Assembly: GCA_963969395.1 (NCBI GenBank)
Contig: OZ017803.1
Coordinates: 20,336,001 to 20,400,000, forward strand
DNA: 64,000 nt
Origin: Pseudoscleropodium purum
Taxonomy: Eukaryota; Streptophyta; Bryopsida; Hypnales; Brachytheciaceae
Direction of reading: 5' to 3'
The notes under the pieces: model-generated
Databases searched by the model: none
Told to the model about the DNA's origin: nothing
The model's input: only the letters and a program-made list of their open reading frames with translations
Program-made: the position numbers and the translations under genes
In this document: positions 40,009 to 51,800 of the stretch, in pieces
Numbering within the stretch: the first letter of the stretch is position 1
Layout: each line of letters starts with the position of its first letter

Positions 40009-41244
40009 TTATTGACCGCTGCCTCTTCTTTGTACTCCAATGAACGAATCACCTCCGTAGTTTCCGTGATATCCACTCGGTGCACCTCCTTGTCCATAAT
40101 TTGAACCTCCAAAAGTGTGAGGAGGAATCGGAGTAGTAGGCTCTGATCCTCTTTCATTTGAAGCCTCGTAATAAGAGGCCCCATGATGCCCGTATGAATT
40201 ACTTCTAGTTGATCCCGGATAGTATTGGGTGCTTCTGTGAAGAGAGCAACTATACTTCGGGGTTACATGGTTTCCTCTACTACCTTCGGAGCCCACTTGA
40301 GTGGGCGTTGTATAATATGAACCAGATTCAGTAGACCTACTATAGTGCGTGCTACCATAGCTACCTGCTCTACCTTGAGAGCCAATTTCAGGGGGAGTGC
40401 CATAACGAAAATCAACTACACTTGAACCACCATAATGCGTGGATCCATAGCTCCCTCTTCCACCTTCATATCTATTTTGAGGATTATAACCAGAGTATGA
40501 ACCACCTCTTCCATGTTTAGATTCTCGCGTTCCATGTTCATGTCCGTAGGACCCACCATGCCTATCTTGCCGTCCACGATCTTGAAGGCTTCTGCGTGTT
40601 GCCTCTTGCATTTGTTGTTCGAATTCAATTCGTTTTCGTTCTTCTACCTACTCTTGCCTAACTCCAAATGTGACAAGCGCTTGCATATCATCGTCATCAT
40701 CGTCATCTGTTCACGCATCTTCAGCATCTCGTAGAACAACTGAAGGTTGTTGTAGATAACCTTGATTGGACCATTCTGGCATGCAATCGCTTGCGTCCCT
40801 CCACTGTGTATCTATAACGACATCCGTGCGCGTATAGTTCTCTACATTGCGACCTGTAGCGGTACGCCAGTCCACGTCCTTGTGGAGTACAATCTCTGCC
40901 CAAACCATTGCCATAACATTATAATTCATTATATTTGGTTTGGCACTTTTAATGCCAAGAACTCGATGCACTTGTGTGTATCGTTGTTTGAAGTGCTCAC
41001 TTTGGCACGTAGACATTTGTCCTTCCCAACGTGGCGCTTGGTGCTTTACACGCTCATGTGGCCAAAGTTTTTGAATGTGAGTCATTTTTACATACTTCTT
41101 GCACATTGAGCAATCCCACACTCTTGTTGGTTCTTCTTCCCATCCCGGTTCACCCACGCACAATGGATTGGCCCAAGCATCCCAATCGAACAATTGGAGT
41201 CTTCCCTTTCGATTATTTTTTTTGGGTGTTCTATCTTTTGGCAT
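40009..41244 (-). pseudogene. Novel-domain gene A with Gly/Ser/Tyr-rich tail
   Basis: One frame of 412 codons from ATG at 41244 to 40009, interrupted by TGA (40713-40711) and TAG (40650-40648). The N-terminus MPKDRTPKKNNRK is basic. Residues ~25-145 form a domain with WDCSMCKKYVKM, THIQKLWPHERVKH, SEHFKQRYTQVHRVLG, INYNVMAMVWAEIVL and VDW. The same pattern recurs in the plus-strand gene starting at 44676. A Cys-x2-Cys followed by His-x4-His makes a zinc finger plausible. An acidic stretch then leads to a tail of imperfect ~31-residue repeats (GSYGSTHY..., YGTPPEIGSQGRAG). Array II lies upstream. No known family was recognised. The product could bind DNA or act as an accessory to transposition, but that is inference. 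Confidence 0.65.
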
Positions 41245-41399
41245 GATGAAGCTGAAGCAAAGAGAATGAAACAATTAGAAAGCTTAAGAACCAAAATTTT
41301 GATTTAACTAATTAATTAAAATTTTACAAGCGTGAACTTTGTGAAAATTTGTAACAATGCCACAACAATCCTTTACTCAAAGCGAAAGGGGCGCGCAGA

Positions 41400-41765
41400 G
41401 CTTCCAATGCACTGGTCCGCCCACTCCAAAAGAGAACGATTGTTCGGAATGAGCCGTCCGCCTCTCCATATATATATGCGGACGCCCCGAGGCGGACGTC
41501 CAGATCATGCGGACCACATCAGTCCGCGTGTCAATCAGACGGCCGTACTAGAGTGGACAGGTATTGGGGCGAACGGGGCAGACGCCGGATTGGGCGGACT
41601 AGGCAGACGGAGGACGGGGTAGACGGGTATCGGGGCGGACGGGGCAGTCGGGCTGGACAGGGCGGACTCCGGATTGGGCGAACAGGGCGGACGGATATCG
41701 CGGCGGACGGGGTGGACAGGGCGGACGGGTATCGGGGCGGACGAGGCGGAAAAGGCAGACGGCTC
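41400..41765. repeat. GC-rich array II, upstream of novel-domain gene A
   Basis: Repeated GGGGCGGACGGG, GGGTATCGGGGCGGAC and related units, G-rich on the plus strand. It lies about 160 bp 5' of the minus-strand start at 41244. A telo-box-like AAACCCTAAACCTA sits immediately beyond it (41771-41784). Confidence 0.8.
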
Positions 41766-42238
41766 ATCTTAAACCCTAAACCTAATGAAAGAAATTGTTC
41801 TTTTTTCAAAATCTCACGGTATAGATGTTTAACCCGTAAAGTTTTTTTCACTAAAAACACTTCAAAAACTGTCAATAGTAGTGCAAATATCAAGTCTTGG
41901 AAGAAAAATACTTTGGGGCATATGTAACCGTAGGATCTTGTAGTAAATTAGTTGGAAAAAATGTGGAAAAATTTTTAGACAAATCCACCATTTGGATTGT
42001 AAGATATTAGATATTGAATGTTTCATTTAAGGGGGCCACTCAATTATGTCTATTAACGAACAATTGGTAGGCTAACAAACCTAACTTAGCATGTATTTTA
42101 ATATTTGTTGCAATTGTTTTAGGAATATTGTAACATAACACTATTATAATATTCTTATAAATGATATAGTACTAAATCATTTCAAAATCAACAACATTTG
42201 AATACAATCTGTCAATCTTGTCTTTCATACTCCTTCAA

Positions 42239-42240
<2 letters not shown>

Positions 42241-42293
<53 letters not shown>

Positions 42294-42296
42294 TAA
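42241..42296. repeat. (AT)n microsatellite
   Basis: An uninterrupted AT dinucleotide run of about 47 bp followed by an imperfect continuation. Confidence 0.97.
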
Positions 42297-44029
42297 AATA
42301 TATTAGATAAATCAACATGAACAAATCAATGATTATATATTTCATAGATCTATTCTTCATCAATCAAATAAGAGTGCATATGCAAATATAGACAAAGATG
42401 GTTTCTCCATTTGTTGCCAAAAAATAGATAAACAAATAGAGAAAGATATGAAGTGAATGTTACTTGGAGAATTGAAAAGAAAGAAATTGAAATACTCAAT
42501 TGCATTTTATTAAATTGGAAAATTGCATGTAGATGACATGAATTAATCTTCATAGATGCTAAACTTATACGAGTTGCATTTCAACATTTATGATTTATGC
42601 AATTGATTGAATTGAAAGCTCTTGTAATTACATTTTCAAATTTTCGATTCAATCATTTAAATTTGCAAGAGTGATTTATGATAGATTTATAACTTTAAAT
42701 GTAAAAGCATTCAATGCCTTTATGCGTTTGTTCATCAATATATTAATTTTAAATAAATAATATATATATTTTATAACATATGCATAAACCATTACATTAA
42801 GAAAAACAAAAAACTAAGAGCCAAGCCAAATAGGCTGGTCAAATGAAGAGAATAACATAATAAGAACCCTACGAGACAAAAAAAAAAGGAAAAAAAAGAA
42901 AATATCAGAAGGATTCAAAGGAAGAAACAAGATGCATTCTTGTAAGACCGTAGAATACATAATGATTTCAAAATCCAAACACAAATATATTTTCTATTTC
43001 AATGAGAGTAAAAAATGAACTACCTTGCTCTTAAAGATTGTATAATGTACATGTTATACAAAACGAACATATAACAGAAAGAGTAGAAGACATCATTTAT
43101 CATGATTGAAAACTAAAATGATTTTTTTTTTCTATGTAGAATATTTTATGAAATGTAACAATGTATTTAATTATCATAATAATTGGTAGAAATCTTTGTG
43201 CAATACTTAGAAACATTTCATTTATGTGGAATTTTTTCATTTGTTTAGGATTAAAATGGAAATATTATACTCTACAAAGTACAAACCAAAAACAATACCA
43301 CATACCTAAGTTCAAAAGTTTGCAATTGTTTCGTGAATTCATTTTGAAAACTCAAACAAAGAAATATTTTATAATCAATATCTTGTTCATTTGAATCATT
43401 TCAAAATTCAAATTCCGAATTCAATTCCTATTTATAATAGAAATTATATTTGTCAATTTTTTAGATCTTTAAACAATGAACCCTCTTTTTTAAAATTAAT
43501 ATTTAAAAACATCTGAAATAAGAATATTGGAATTACCCTTCAAAATAAATATAGCACATGTATAATGTATTCTACTCCACCAACTCAAGTAACGAATTTT
43601 TCTATGTTTTTAAGAAAAAATATAGCCATACATGATTTGAAAGTTAAAACATTGATTCTTTTTCTTTGTTTTCAAATCTAATCAAAATTTCATTAAAAAA
43701 TATGAAAGACTCGATGTTCATTTGAAGATCGTGATGCACTTTTAATGAGAAATCACAACCTTTCATTAAATATCATGAGGTTGAAATCCATTAAACTGTT
43801 ATTCTAATTATGTATTGGGGCTTTTTTTTAAAATTTCATTTGCTTACAATGAAAATGGATTTGATTATTTTTGCAAAACATTTGATTTCCTAATGAACTT
43901 TAAAAAAATCCCCACCATCTTCAGATCTTCTCGAAAGCTATTTAGAGATATAATATCAGTAAATAATTCAAACATATTCAACTTAACCACATTTTCCTCA
44001 TTCGTAAAACAATTTAGGGGAAAAAAGAA

Positions 44030-44060
44030 AAGGTTTAGGGTATAAGGTTTAGGGTTTACA
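44030..44060. promoter_or_regulatory. Telo-box-like pair upstream of novel-domain gene B
   Basis: AGGTTTAGGGTATA followed by AGGTTTAGGGTTTA, two 14-bp units carrying the plant telomere-like TTTAGGG core. They lie before array III and about 620 bp upstream of the start at 44676. Telo-boxes are known promoter elements in plants; function here is inferred. Confidence 0.45.
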
Positions 44061-44187
44061 TTTTAAAAAAAAGAAAATGACAAATTAATTACATTGATCA
44101 TCATTTAGTAGTGATTATTAGGCTGTTTTATTTTTGAAATGTTACCGCTCTTTTTGAATAATAATGGCCTCATAGGATGCACCAATT

Positions 44188-44430
44188 GACAGCTGGGCGG
44201 ACGGCGTCGGAAGGCGGACAATGCGGACAGTCCAGGCAGACGCGCCGGTCAGACGGTTGGTCGGACGGGGCGGTCGATCGGGGTAGGCGGACGGGGCGGG
44301 TGGACAGGGCGACGGGCGGACGGCGCGTCCGCTGCCGAAGCGGACGTCGTTGGTCCGCGTAGCGGACGCGAGGTTTGGGGCCGCTTTGCGCGGTCCGGTG
44401 GCGAACGGCCTCTAGGTCCGGCGGCAGACG
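44188..44430. repeat. GC-rich array III, upstream of novel-domain gene B
   Basis: Repeated GGGCGGACGG, GGCGGACAATGCGGAC and GACGGGGCGG units. It ends about 250 bp 5' of the ATG at 44676. Base composition contrasts sharply with the AT-rich flank. Confidence 0.8.
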
Positions 44431-44675
44431 ACTATAAGGGTGGAGTGACTTTTCATTTCTTCTCAGTTCAATTCTCCTTCGGTGCCAAGTTGGATGTGCT
44501 ACTATTGCTTTATGCGCTAGTTGCTCCTACGGGGTGGAGAGTTGGGGTCCTTTATCTTGTGTTACTGTGTTGCGGTTGATGCCATCACTTTTGACTATCA
44601 CGTAAGATTTTCTTATTCACTTCAATTGGTTGTTGAATTCAATTGACAATCATGAACGGCGATGGTGATTGAAAT

Positions 44676-47600
44676 ATGGATGGGGTGACTCCGGGTAGCG
44701 AAGCGAAGAAAGAAAGCAAAGTGAAGGGGGCTATACATGACCTTCGGCTTGACATTTTAAATGATCCTACAATTAAAGAAGAGAGCGGGTGGGAAGATGA
44801 AGATGCAGAGTATTGGACATCAAAAATGTACAGGACCTATGTTAAAATATACCACATTGACAAGTTGTGGCCTCAGAAGTCGCACAAGAGTCATACACGG
44901 GATTTTTGTTGTAAACCATGGACTTGCAACAACAAACATTTTGTCCATCGATCTGAAGAGGTGTGGCGTGTTCTATTCGGAAACAAGTATAGAAGTAAAG
45001 GCTATATTAATTATAGCGTGGCGTGTATGGTTTATGCGGAACTTATATTAGAGCGCAAGATCGATTGGAGCACGTTTTCGACGACAACAACTTGCCCACT
45101 TCTTCTTAAAGCCAATCAAAAGGACATTCCCGACTTGTACAACTCAGAGGGAGAAACAGAGAAAGTATTAAAAAATATTATTGAAGTGAAAACGAATGGT
45201 GTGGAGAAAGCCTCAAATGTTGAAGAATTACGGTCTGTACAATCTTCAACAAAAGCAATCAATAAAAGGTCTTCGAAAAATGTGGGGAAAGATGTGGAGA
45301 AAAATGTAGAGGCACAGGAGGGTGAAGTCCTTTCCACAGCTCCAACGTGTTTGACCTTTACACCAAATGTTGCGGTACAAACACAAACAGAGTCTGTAAA
45401 CAAAGGTAATGTTTGTACGGAACGCGGGGAAACTTCAAAAAGTAAAGTAGACGAAATCTTGGCGGAGAAAGTGGCAAAGGCTAATGCTACAATTGATAGT
45501 CTGATAACCAACAATTGTTTTGATAGTTTGGTCTACAAATCTCCGCCTCTGCATCAAGGCGTTGAATCTAGTCCAGCGTTAAGTTTAGAAAACAAAGTAC
45601 ATACGCCTCGTGGACAAGGCGTGACGATTGATAATATATCCTCATTATGGAGTTCCGAGCGTAAAAAGCGGGCGAAGGAGTTTCCGTTTACAATGTCATT
45701 GCCAAGTCCTCTACATCAAACCTTGCAAGACATGTTCAACCCAAAACAATTGGAAAATCTTTTGAAGCTCTCGATTCAGTTTGCTAACCTTCATGAAGAA
45801 ATAGGCGGATCGTCGAATCTCGATGATGGTGCTACTACTGTTCCAATGAGTCCACTTGTAGATCCAAAGAATGTTGCATATATACTTGATACAACTTTCA
45901 AGATGATGATGTCAGCTAAATTTTTAGCGCAAACTACTCCGACTTTTATGAATTTGGCCAAGGAGTTTTCTTTGATGGCATCAGAGATGTTGAAAGGTGC
46001 TATAGCATTTCAGAATCTCACGAAGATTTTCAGACCACTTTTCGAAGAAAGAGATGTTCACATACTACAATTGGTCGAATATGAGAAGAAAATTGTTGAC
46101 CTTGGAGGAGTGGAAGCAAGGTGCAAAGTGTTGGAGTTGAAATTAAAGACTTCGGAGAGTGAGGTTGAACATTTAAATCAACAATCATCGAGGCAAATGG
46201 AAGAGTTGATGAAGATGCGTAAACGGATTGCAGAATTGCAAGGGACCTCCAGAAATCCAAGTGAGGTTGCAATCTCACTAGTGATTGTACTCGGAGACAG
46301 TCAAGAGACTCAAGAGAGTGAAGATAAACTCTCTCTTCCTTTTGATAAGGCCGAAGCAAGTGACAACCCTGCCATTGTAAATGTACAAGAAAGTCACGAT
46401 ATGAGCATATTAAAAGCGACACAACAACCATCAATGGAAAAACTTTCATCCCTTTACGTGAATGCGGAGACACAAACGGAGAGTTGTGACTTTGAAGAGT
46501 TGAAGCATAAATTGGAGGAGGCAATTGAAGCAAAAGGAATCGTTGAATCCAAGTTGAATCGATTACAATTGTCCTTGGATTTGAAGAAATTTATGCCATC
46601 TAGCGGCTTGGAGTCTCGATGGTTAGCATGGGTACAAAGACTTCAAGACAGACCCTCTGTAGTATCTCGAGCAATGGCAAGTCTTCAAACATTGGCAATG
46701 GAGTCGAATGAAAATTGTGATGCCATTCAAAGCTCTTTGAATTGGTTTAAGACTATTTTTGACCAACATCCTTCTAAGGGATATATGGAAATCACATGTT
46801 GGGGAGACATGGATGCCATGTTTGAGCGGATAAACCACACAAAGAAGGACCAAACTCCACCCATCAATTGGGCCTTGGAAGTAGAGGAAGGATGGGTCCC
46901 TTACAACACACTTTCAGCACACATCAATGTGAAAGACAAGTGAGTGGTGCATGCTTGTCATCTAGCCTCTCCAATCTTGGATGGTGGTTGTAGCTTTTGC
47001 TAAGGCCTCTTCAGACCGCAAGGTGTATTAACCATAGGCCAATGTCGCCACACTTTCCATGTCACTTGCATTGTGAAAGCATCACTCATTCGTTCGGTGT
47101 GTATTGGGTGTCGTAGTCCATTGAGTGTTAAGTTCTACGAAATGTTTGGTATCTTGGAAGCTATGCCTCCAGGCCACAAGTACAATCATTGGAATCTTCT
47201 TCTTGATCAAGCGTTGTACAAATTTCAAAATTATCAACATTAGGGGAAGCCAATCCGGTGGAATGCAAATGAACAGAGGCATGATTTGTACGAGGAATCT
47301 CAACAACTATTGGATTTGGATGTGTGGATGATTCACAATAGAGAGGTAGAATTGCGAGCTCGAGGAATCGTAGATGATGCGGCTCGTGAAATGTTTTGTC
47401 GCAACATGGGGGGACATTGGAGCTTGCAACACGAAAAGTTCTTTCGTTTTCCAGATAAAAAAGTAGAGAGAGGACCAGAAGACAATTGGGTGGAGGTGGA
47501 CCGTGGAAAATAGTTCAATAAGCAGTATAAGGCATACGACCACACCCTCGTAGGTAGGGCCCTTTTATTGTCGAAGTTGAAAGAGGCTGCAAAAGTTCGT

Positions 47601-48050
47601 GCTGTCTACGATACAAATGGACTAACAAGCACAGGACATTCATCTGTAGATGTAGCAGCAGCATTTGATAGGCGCATTGGCGATATTATAGGGCATTGGA
47701 AGGCTTTCCTATTGGATGGAGACTGCCTTACAGTATGGCAAGGAAAAGGAGATGATGAAGTTGTTCAAGCGATGGTAGATCGTGTGGAGAGCAACTTGAG
47801 AACCTTGAAGACAGACGAAGTCAATTTATCACCGAAAAGAAAACAAAAAAGGAAGCGTGAAGAGGACGATGATTTCTCTCCGGAAACCAAGAAACAATTT
47901 CATAAGGTGGACATCGAAGTTCAATCTAGAGGGCGAATAGTCCGTCCAAGTCAACAACGGTCAACTCGTCAATCATCTACTAAACTCCTCGGTACAGCAG
48001 ATTTTCCTTTTGTTTTGGAAGAAGGTAGTGGTCCATCCGGTGGAAAGTAA
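44676..48050 (+). pseudogene. Novel-domain gene B with coiled coils and a RING-H2 finger
   Basis: A single frame of 1125 codons. The first 755 are open (44676-46943), then TGA 46941, TAA 47001, TAG 47241 and TAG 47511 interrupt the rest, which stays in the same frame to 48050. Residues ~30-135 repeat the domain of gene A (YVKIYHIDKLWP, NKHFVHRSEEVWRVLFG, INYSVACMVYAELIL, IDW). Coiled-coil segments lie near 450-530 and 600-640. Beyond the first stop there is a RING-H2-like pattern, CSFC, QCRHTFHVTC and CIGC, with standard Cys/His spacing. The C-terminus is basic (SPKRKQKRKREEDDD), like a nuclear signal. An ATG at 44652 in the same frame is cut by TGA at 44670, so the original start may be there. 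If once intact, it may have been a nuclear ubiquitin ligase; that is inference. Confidence 0.75.
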
Positions 48051-48344
48051 GATTTGAGGAGAATTTTGTTTTTTAAAAACAATGGTCCTTTCATTGTTTA
48101 AAAACAAAAAAGAATGTGAAAGATTTAGATTTTAAAAAGATCGTATAGGATTCAATAGTGATATTGGAACTATGTTTTCATATATTTTGTTTATACATAT
48201 ATATTTATATATAAAGATGCTATATTTTCATTTGCGTAAAAAAATATTTTTATATGTACATCTTATTTTACGTGGATGCATTCATTTTTGATTATGTAAC
48301 ATTCAAATTACATAACAATATAAAATTTTCTAATGACTAATGGC

Positions 48345-48490
48345 AATGCGAAGTTCGCCCTGTCCACCGTGTCCGTCCGCCCCGTCTGCTCTGTACGCCC
48401 GACCGCCCCGGCCGCCACGTTCGACCGCCCCGTCTGACCGCCCTGTCCGAACGCCCGTCCCGTCCGCCTGTCCGCTTTAGCCCCGTGCAC
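48345..48490. repeat. GC-rich array IV, upstream of the transposase
   Basis: Repeated GTCCGCCCCGTC, CCGACCGCCCC and GTCCGCCTGTCCGC, C-rich on the plus strand. It lies about 330 bp 5' of the transposase ATG at 48820. Confidence 0.8.
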
Positions 48491-48511
48491 GCCGTTGGTT
48501 GTTTTTGAATG

Positions 48512-48550
48512 TAAACCCTAAAATATAAACCCTAAAATATAAACCCTAAA
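48512..48550. promoter_or_regulatory. Telo-box-like triple repeat upstream of the transposase
   Basis: Nearly three head-to-tail copies of the 14-bp unit TAAACCCTAAAATA, each with the plant telo-box core AAACCCTA. Located between array IV and the transposase start, about 270 bp upstream of the ATG. Possible promoter element. Confidence 0.5.
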
Positions 48551-48819
48551 TTTTCTGAAGGGGATTATAAATGTTAGAAGAGAAGCTTTTGTATTCACTC
48601 TCGAAAAACCGAACACTAAGATTTCCAAAGGCTATGAGCTTCAATTTATTGTGTCTCTTATTTGATAATGCATAGTTTGGTGAACGGGGGGGCTTTGATT
48701 TTCAAAGCTTTGTGTGACTAATTTCATTGATATTGTATACATTGTCACGTTGTGGGTTTCAAATTTAAAACATTTTATTGGTTTCTTTTGAAATTGAGGT
48801 AAAACATACACTTGTCAAT

Positions 48820-51800
48820 ATGAGGGCCAAACCGATGGGGGATTTCTCTCCTTGGTATAGTGTGGCACATGATGGTAAAGTAAAATGTAGGCTTTCCAAG
48901 GCGGTCATAGCAAGAAAGCTCGGCTGTTTGTTGAGCCACTTAGGCTATCCTAGGCCTAAAGGTATATGTGATAAAGGGGTGAGCCTTTGTCTACGATTAC
49001 CAATGGCAGTTCGAGATTTATTTCGGCATTGCGAAAGAGTTTTTCCAAAACGCGTTGTAGTGGACAATGTGGATGGCAACCTTAGTCCTTCAGATGTGTA
49101 AGAGTTCTCGGCCGGAAAGGCTGTGTTGCATTCTGACCACGAAGACTCTTGTCCAGTGTCCAAAGAATTGGTATCAATGGTATATGCCACAACTGAAATG
49201 ACTTTGAGTATAGAAGCTTCTGGTGAACGTGAAACCCCAAGGGCATCAAGTTCTAGGCCTCAGAGGCAAGATAGCTTAGTGAATGGGTTTGAAAAAAGTC
49301 ATAGACGCAAATTACATTCAGTGTGGGCAAATTCTTTTTATTCCGCAAACATACCATTTTCCGTGGCTCGAAATTCAGCTTTTAAAGAAGCAGTGAAGAA
49401 AACAGCTGTGTTCGGTAGGCCATAGATTCTTCCCTCATACTATGACCTTCAATACAAATTGTTGAATGAGGCGAAGACCAACATTCAGACACAGTTGAAT
49501 GCACGAACCGAAGATAACATTCGAAAATTTGGAGCAACATTGTCCATTGATGGATGGAGCTCTGTGACTAATCAACCTCTCATCAATGCCATGCTTGTAT
49601 CATCCACATGTGAAGAATTTTTTGGATCTGTGGATACAAGTGGTTGTAAAAAAATGCGGAGTACTTGACAGCTGTGTTGGAAAAGTTTATTGAACAAGTG
49701 GGGTTCAAGAACGTCGTGTTAATAACTATGGATAATGCTCCCGTGAATCCGTCCGCATAGAATGTAATATCTGCAAAATATCCTCATAGTTTTTACCAAG
49801 GGTACGTGGTACATGCATTGAATTTATTGTTGAAGGATTGGGCTGCACAGAAATGGATTGCTTCCAAATTGGATAAAGGAGTTCTTGTAGCTAAATTTAT
49901 CAGGAAGAGACATATGCCGCTAACTCTATTACAAAAGTATTCGCCAAATCTTGGTCTCTTGATGCCTGAGTATACAAGGTTCGCTTCTAAATTTATCATG
50001 ATGGAACGTTTGACAAAATTGAGAGGAACATTGGAACAAACGGTGGTAGATCCGCAATGGGTTGAGTGTGTACATACTCTCAAGAAGAAACATGGAGCCA
50101 AAGTCCATCCAAAAGATTTGGCCTTAGCGGTGAAGAAAATTGTTCTTGATGACCATTTTTGGAATCGGTCCATCAATTATGTGGAGATGGTTGAACCAAT
50201 CATATGTGCACTCCACGATTTGAATTCAAAATCACCATGCATGGGGAAGGTGTTGCATATCATGAGGAAGTTAAAGAAGCACGTCAACGGATTACAAAGT
50301 CCACCATTTTGTTTGCTAGAAGAACTTGCAATTTCATTGATACAGTCTTTTTATGCCGGAAGAAGAATGGTGGACAACGATCTCCAATTAGCCACAACTC
50401 TTTTGATACCATATCTTTTTCATGACAAAGAGCTAACGGATGACGCAGATACAATGTCAGGATGTAAGAAAGTTTTGGAGAGAATATGTAAACTGGATGA
50501 ATATGTAGCAATGGTGAAGGAATTGGTGACTTTTCGACACAAGGAACCTCCATTCCACAATATGTTGAATCCGGAAGAACAAATGTTGTCCGCGCATGCT
50601 TGGTGGGATTTCGAAGGTGCATGTGGCAAGTTTATAGCTCCATTAGCGAAGTGGATATTGACTCAACCGGTGTCATCATCTTATTATGAACGGAATTGGA
50701 GCAACTATTCTTTTGTTCACAACAAATCTCGAAATAAATTGAAGTCGGAGAGAGCAGCGGATTTGGTGTACGTGTATATCAATTCCAAAGTATTAAACGC
50801 ATCGAAGGAAAAAGATGAAAAAAAATGGTATAATGATAATGTGGATCCAATGGAATCAAAGGATTCAGATAGGCCGACGTTAGAAGACGATGATGACGAT
50901 GATGACGATGATTTGGAAAGGACCTTTTCAACTGTAAATGGTGGGGATGACTTCAATTGTGCGACAACGTGGGGAGATAAAGACGTTATGCAAGACTTTC
51001 CCAATTTGGTGAATGATACGCATGATTATCATTTAAACCGCAAGGATGTTGTTCCCGACAATGCAAACGATGCATATACCTTTTATGAAGACAAGGACAA
51101 TGTAGAGATACAGGAGAATGTACCTTCTTTAACTGCATATTGTAATGGAATGGGATTCTTGAATAGCAAAAACATTCTATCGAAAAAGGCAAACGCTATT
51201 GCCAAAGAGGTGAAAATCAATGAGAATGCTATTGGTGATGATGGGAGAAATGAAGAAGTTTTAATTTCTCAATCTCCATCTGTGGCATTAAATGTAGTGC
51301 AAGGAAACAACAAAAGAAAAGATGCGGTTACGAAGGTAGACATTCCAAAAGATGTGGGCAACAATAGTGGTGATGAGGGGGAACTAAATATTGCGGTACA
51401 GAAAAATAGTGATTCAGTTGGGATGGCAGTCACAAATTTGACAATTGTGAAGAGTGATAAAGGAAAAGAGCCAATGAAGTCAATTTTTGAAGGACCGAGA
51501 TCTAGTGCTCTTCCACCACTACCGTTAAAGTCTGTTAGCACACAATTGGATGATTCTCAGAGCTTTGGATATGGAAAACACCTAATGAACATTTTCAAAG
51601 AAATTTCTATAAGCAGTAATCTACAGAAAGTAGCGTCATCACCTACAAGCCTAAATGATACGGATAGTGATCAGATGCCATTGGCATCTTTGCGTGCTCG
51701 CATTTTAGGAAAAAGAATGGCGCAAGAACCCATCAAATCAACAAACGGCACTCTATTACTTCAAAAGAAAGCCAAAGTGGAGATAACCATTCATGGACAT

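Larger units (their letters stand above)
41790..44160. other. AT-rich central spacer between the divergent gene pairs
   Basis: About 2.4 kb of AT-rich DNA separating the minus-strand and plus-strand genes of the element. It holds the (AT)n microsatellite and, at its right end, two AGGTTTAGGGT motifs near 44031-44058. No gene is supported. Confidence 0.5.

Noticed and set aside
41531..41927. ORFs of 120 and 124 codons on opposite strands in array II
   Set aside because: They are products of the GGACGG-type repeats, with no protein features.
46030..46533. Minus-strand 167-codon ORF
   Set aside because: Antisense to the coiled-coil part of novel-domain gene B, whose frame is far longer.
48512..48550. 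Interstitial telomere
   Set aside because: The unit is 14 bp with a non-telomeric half, and only about three copies are present.
37692..49760. Stop-codon reassignment (TAG read as Gln) to explain the interrupted genes
   Set aside because: TAA and TGA also interrupt the frames, frameshifts occur, and the neighbouring intact receptor kinases use the standard code; decay is simpler.
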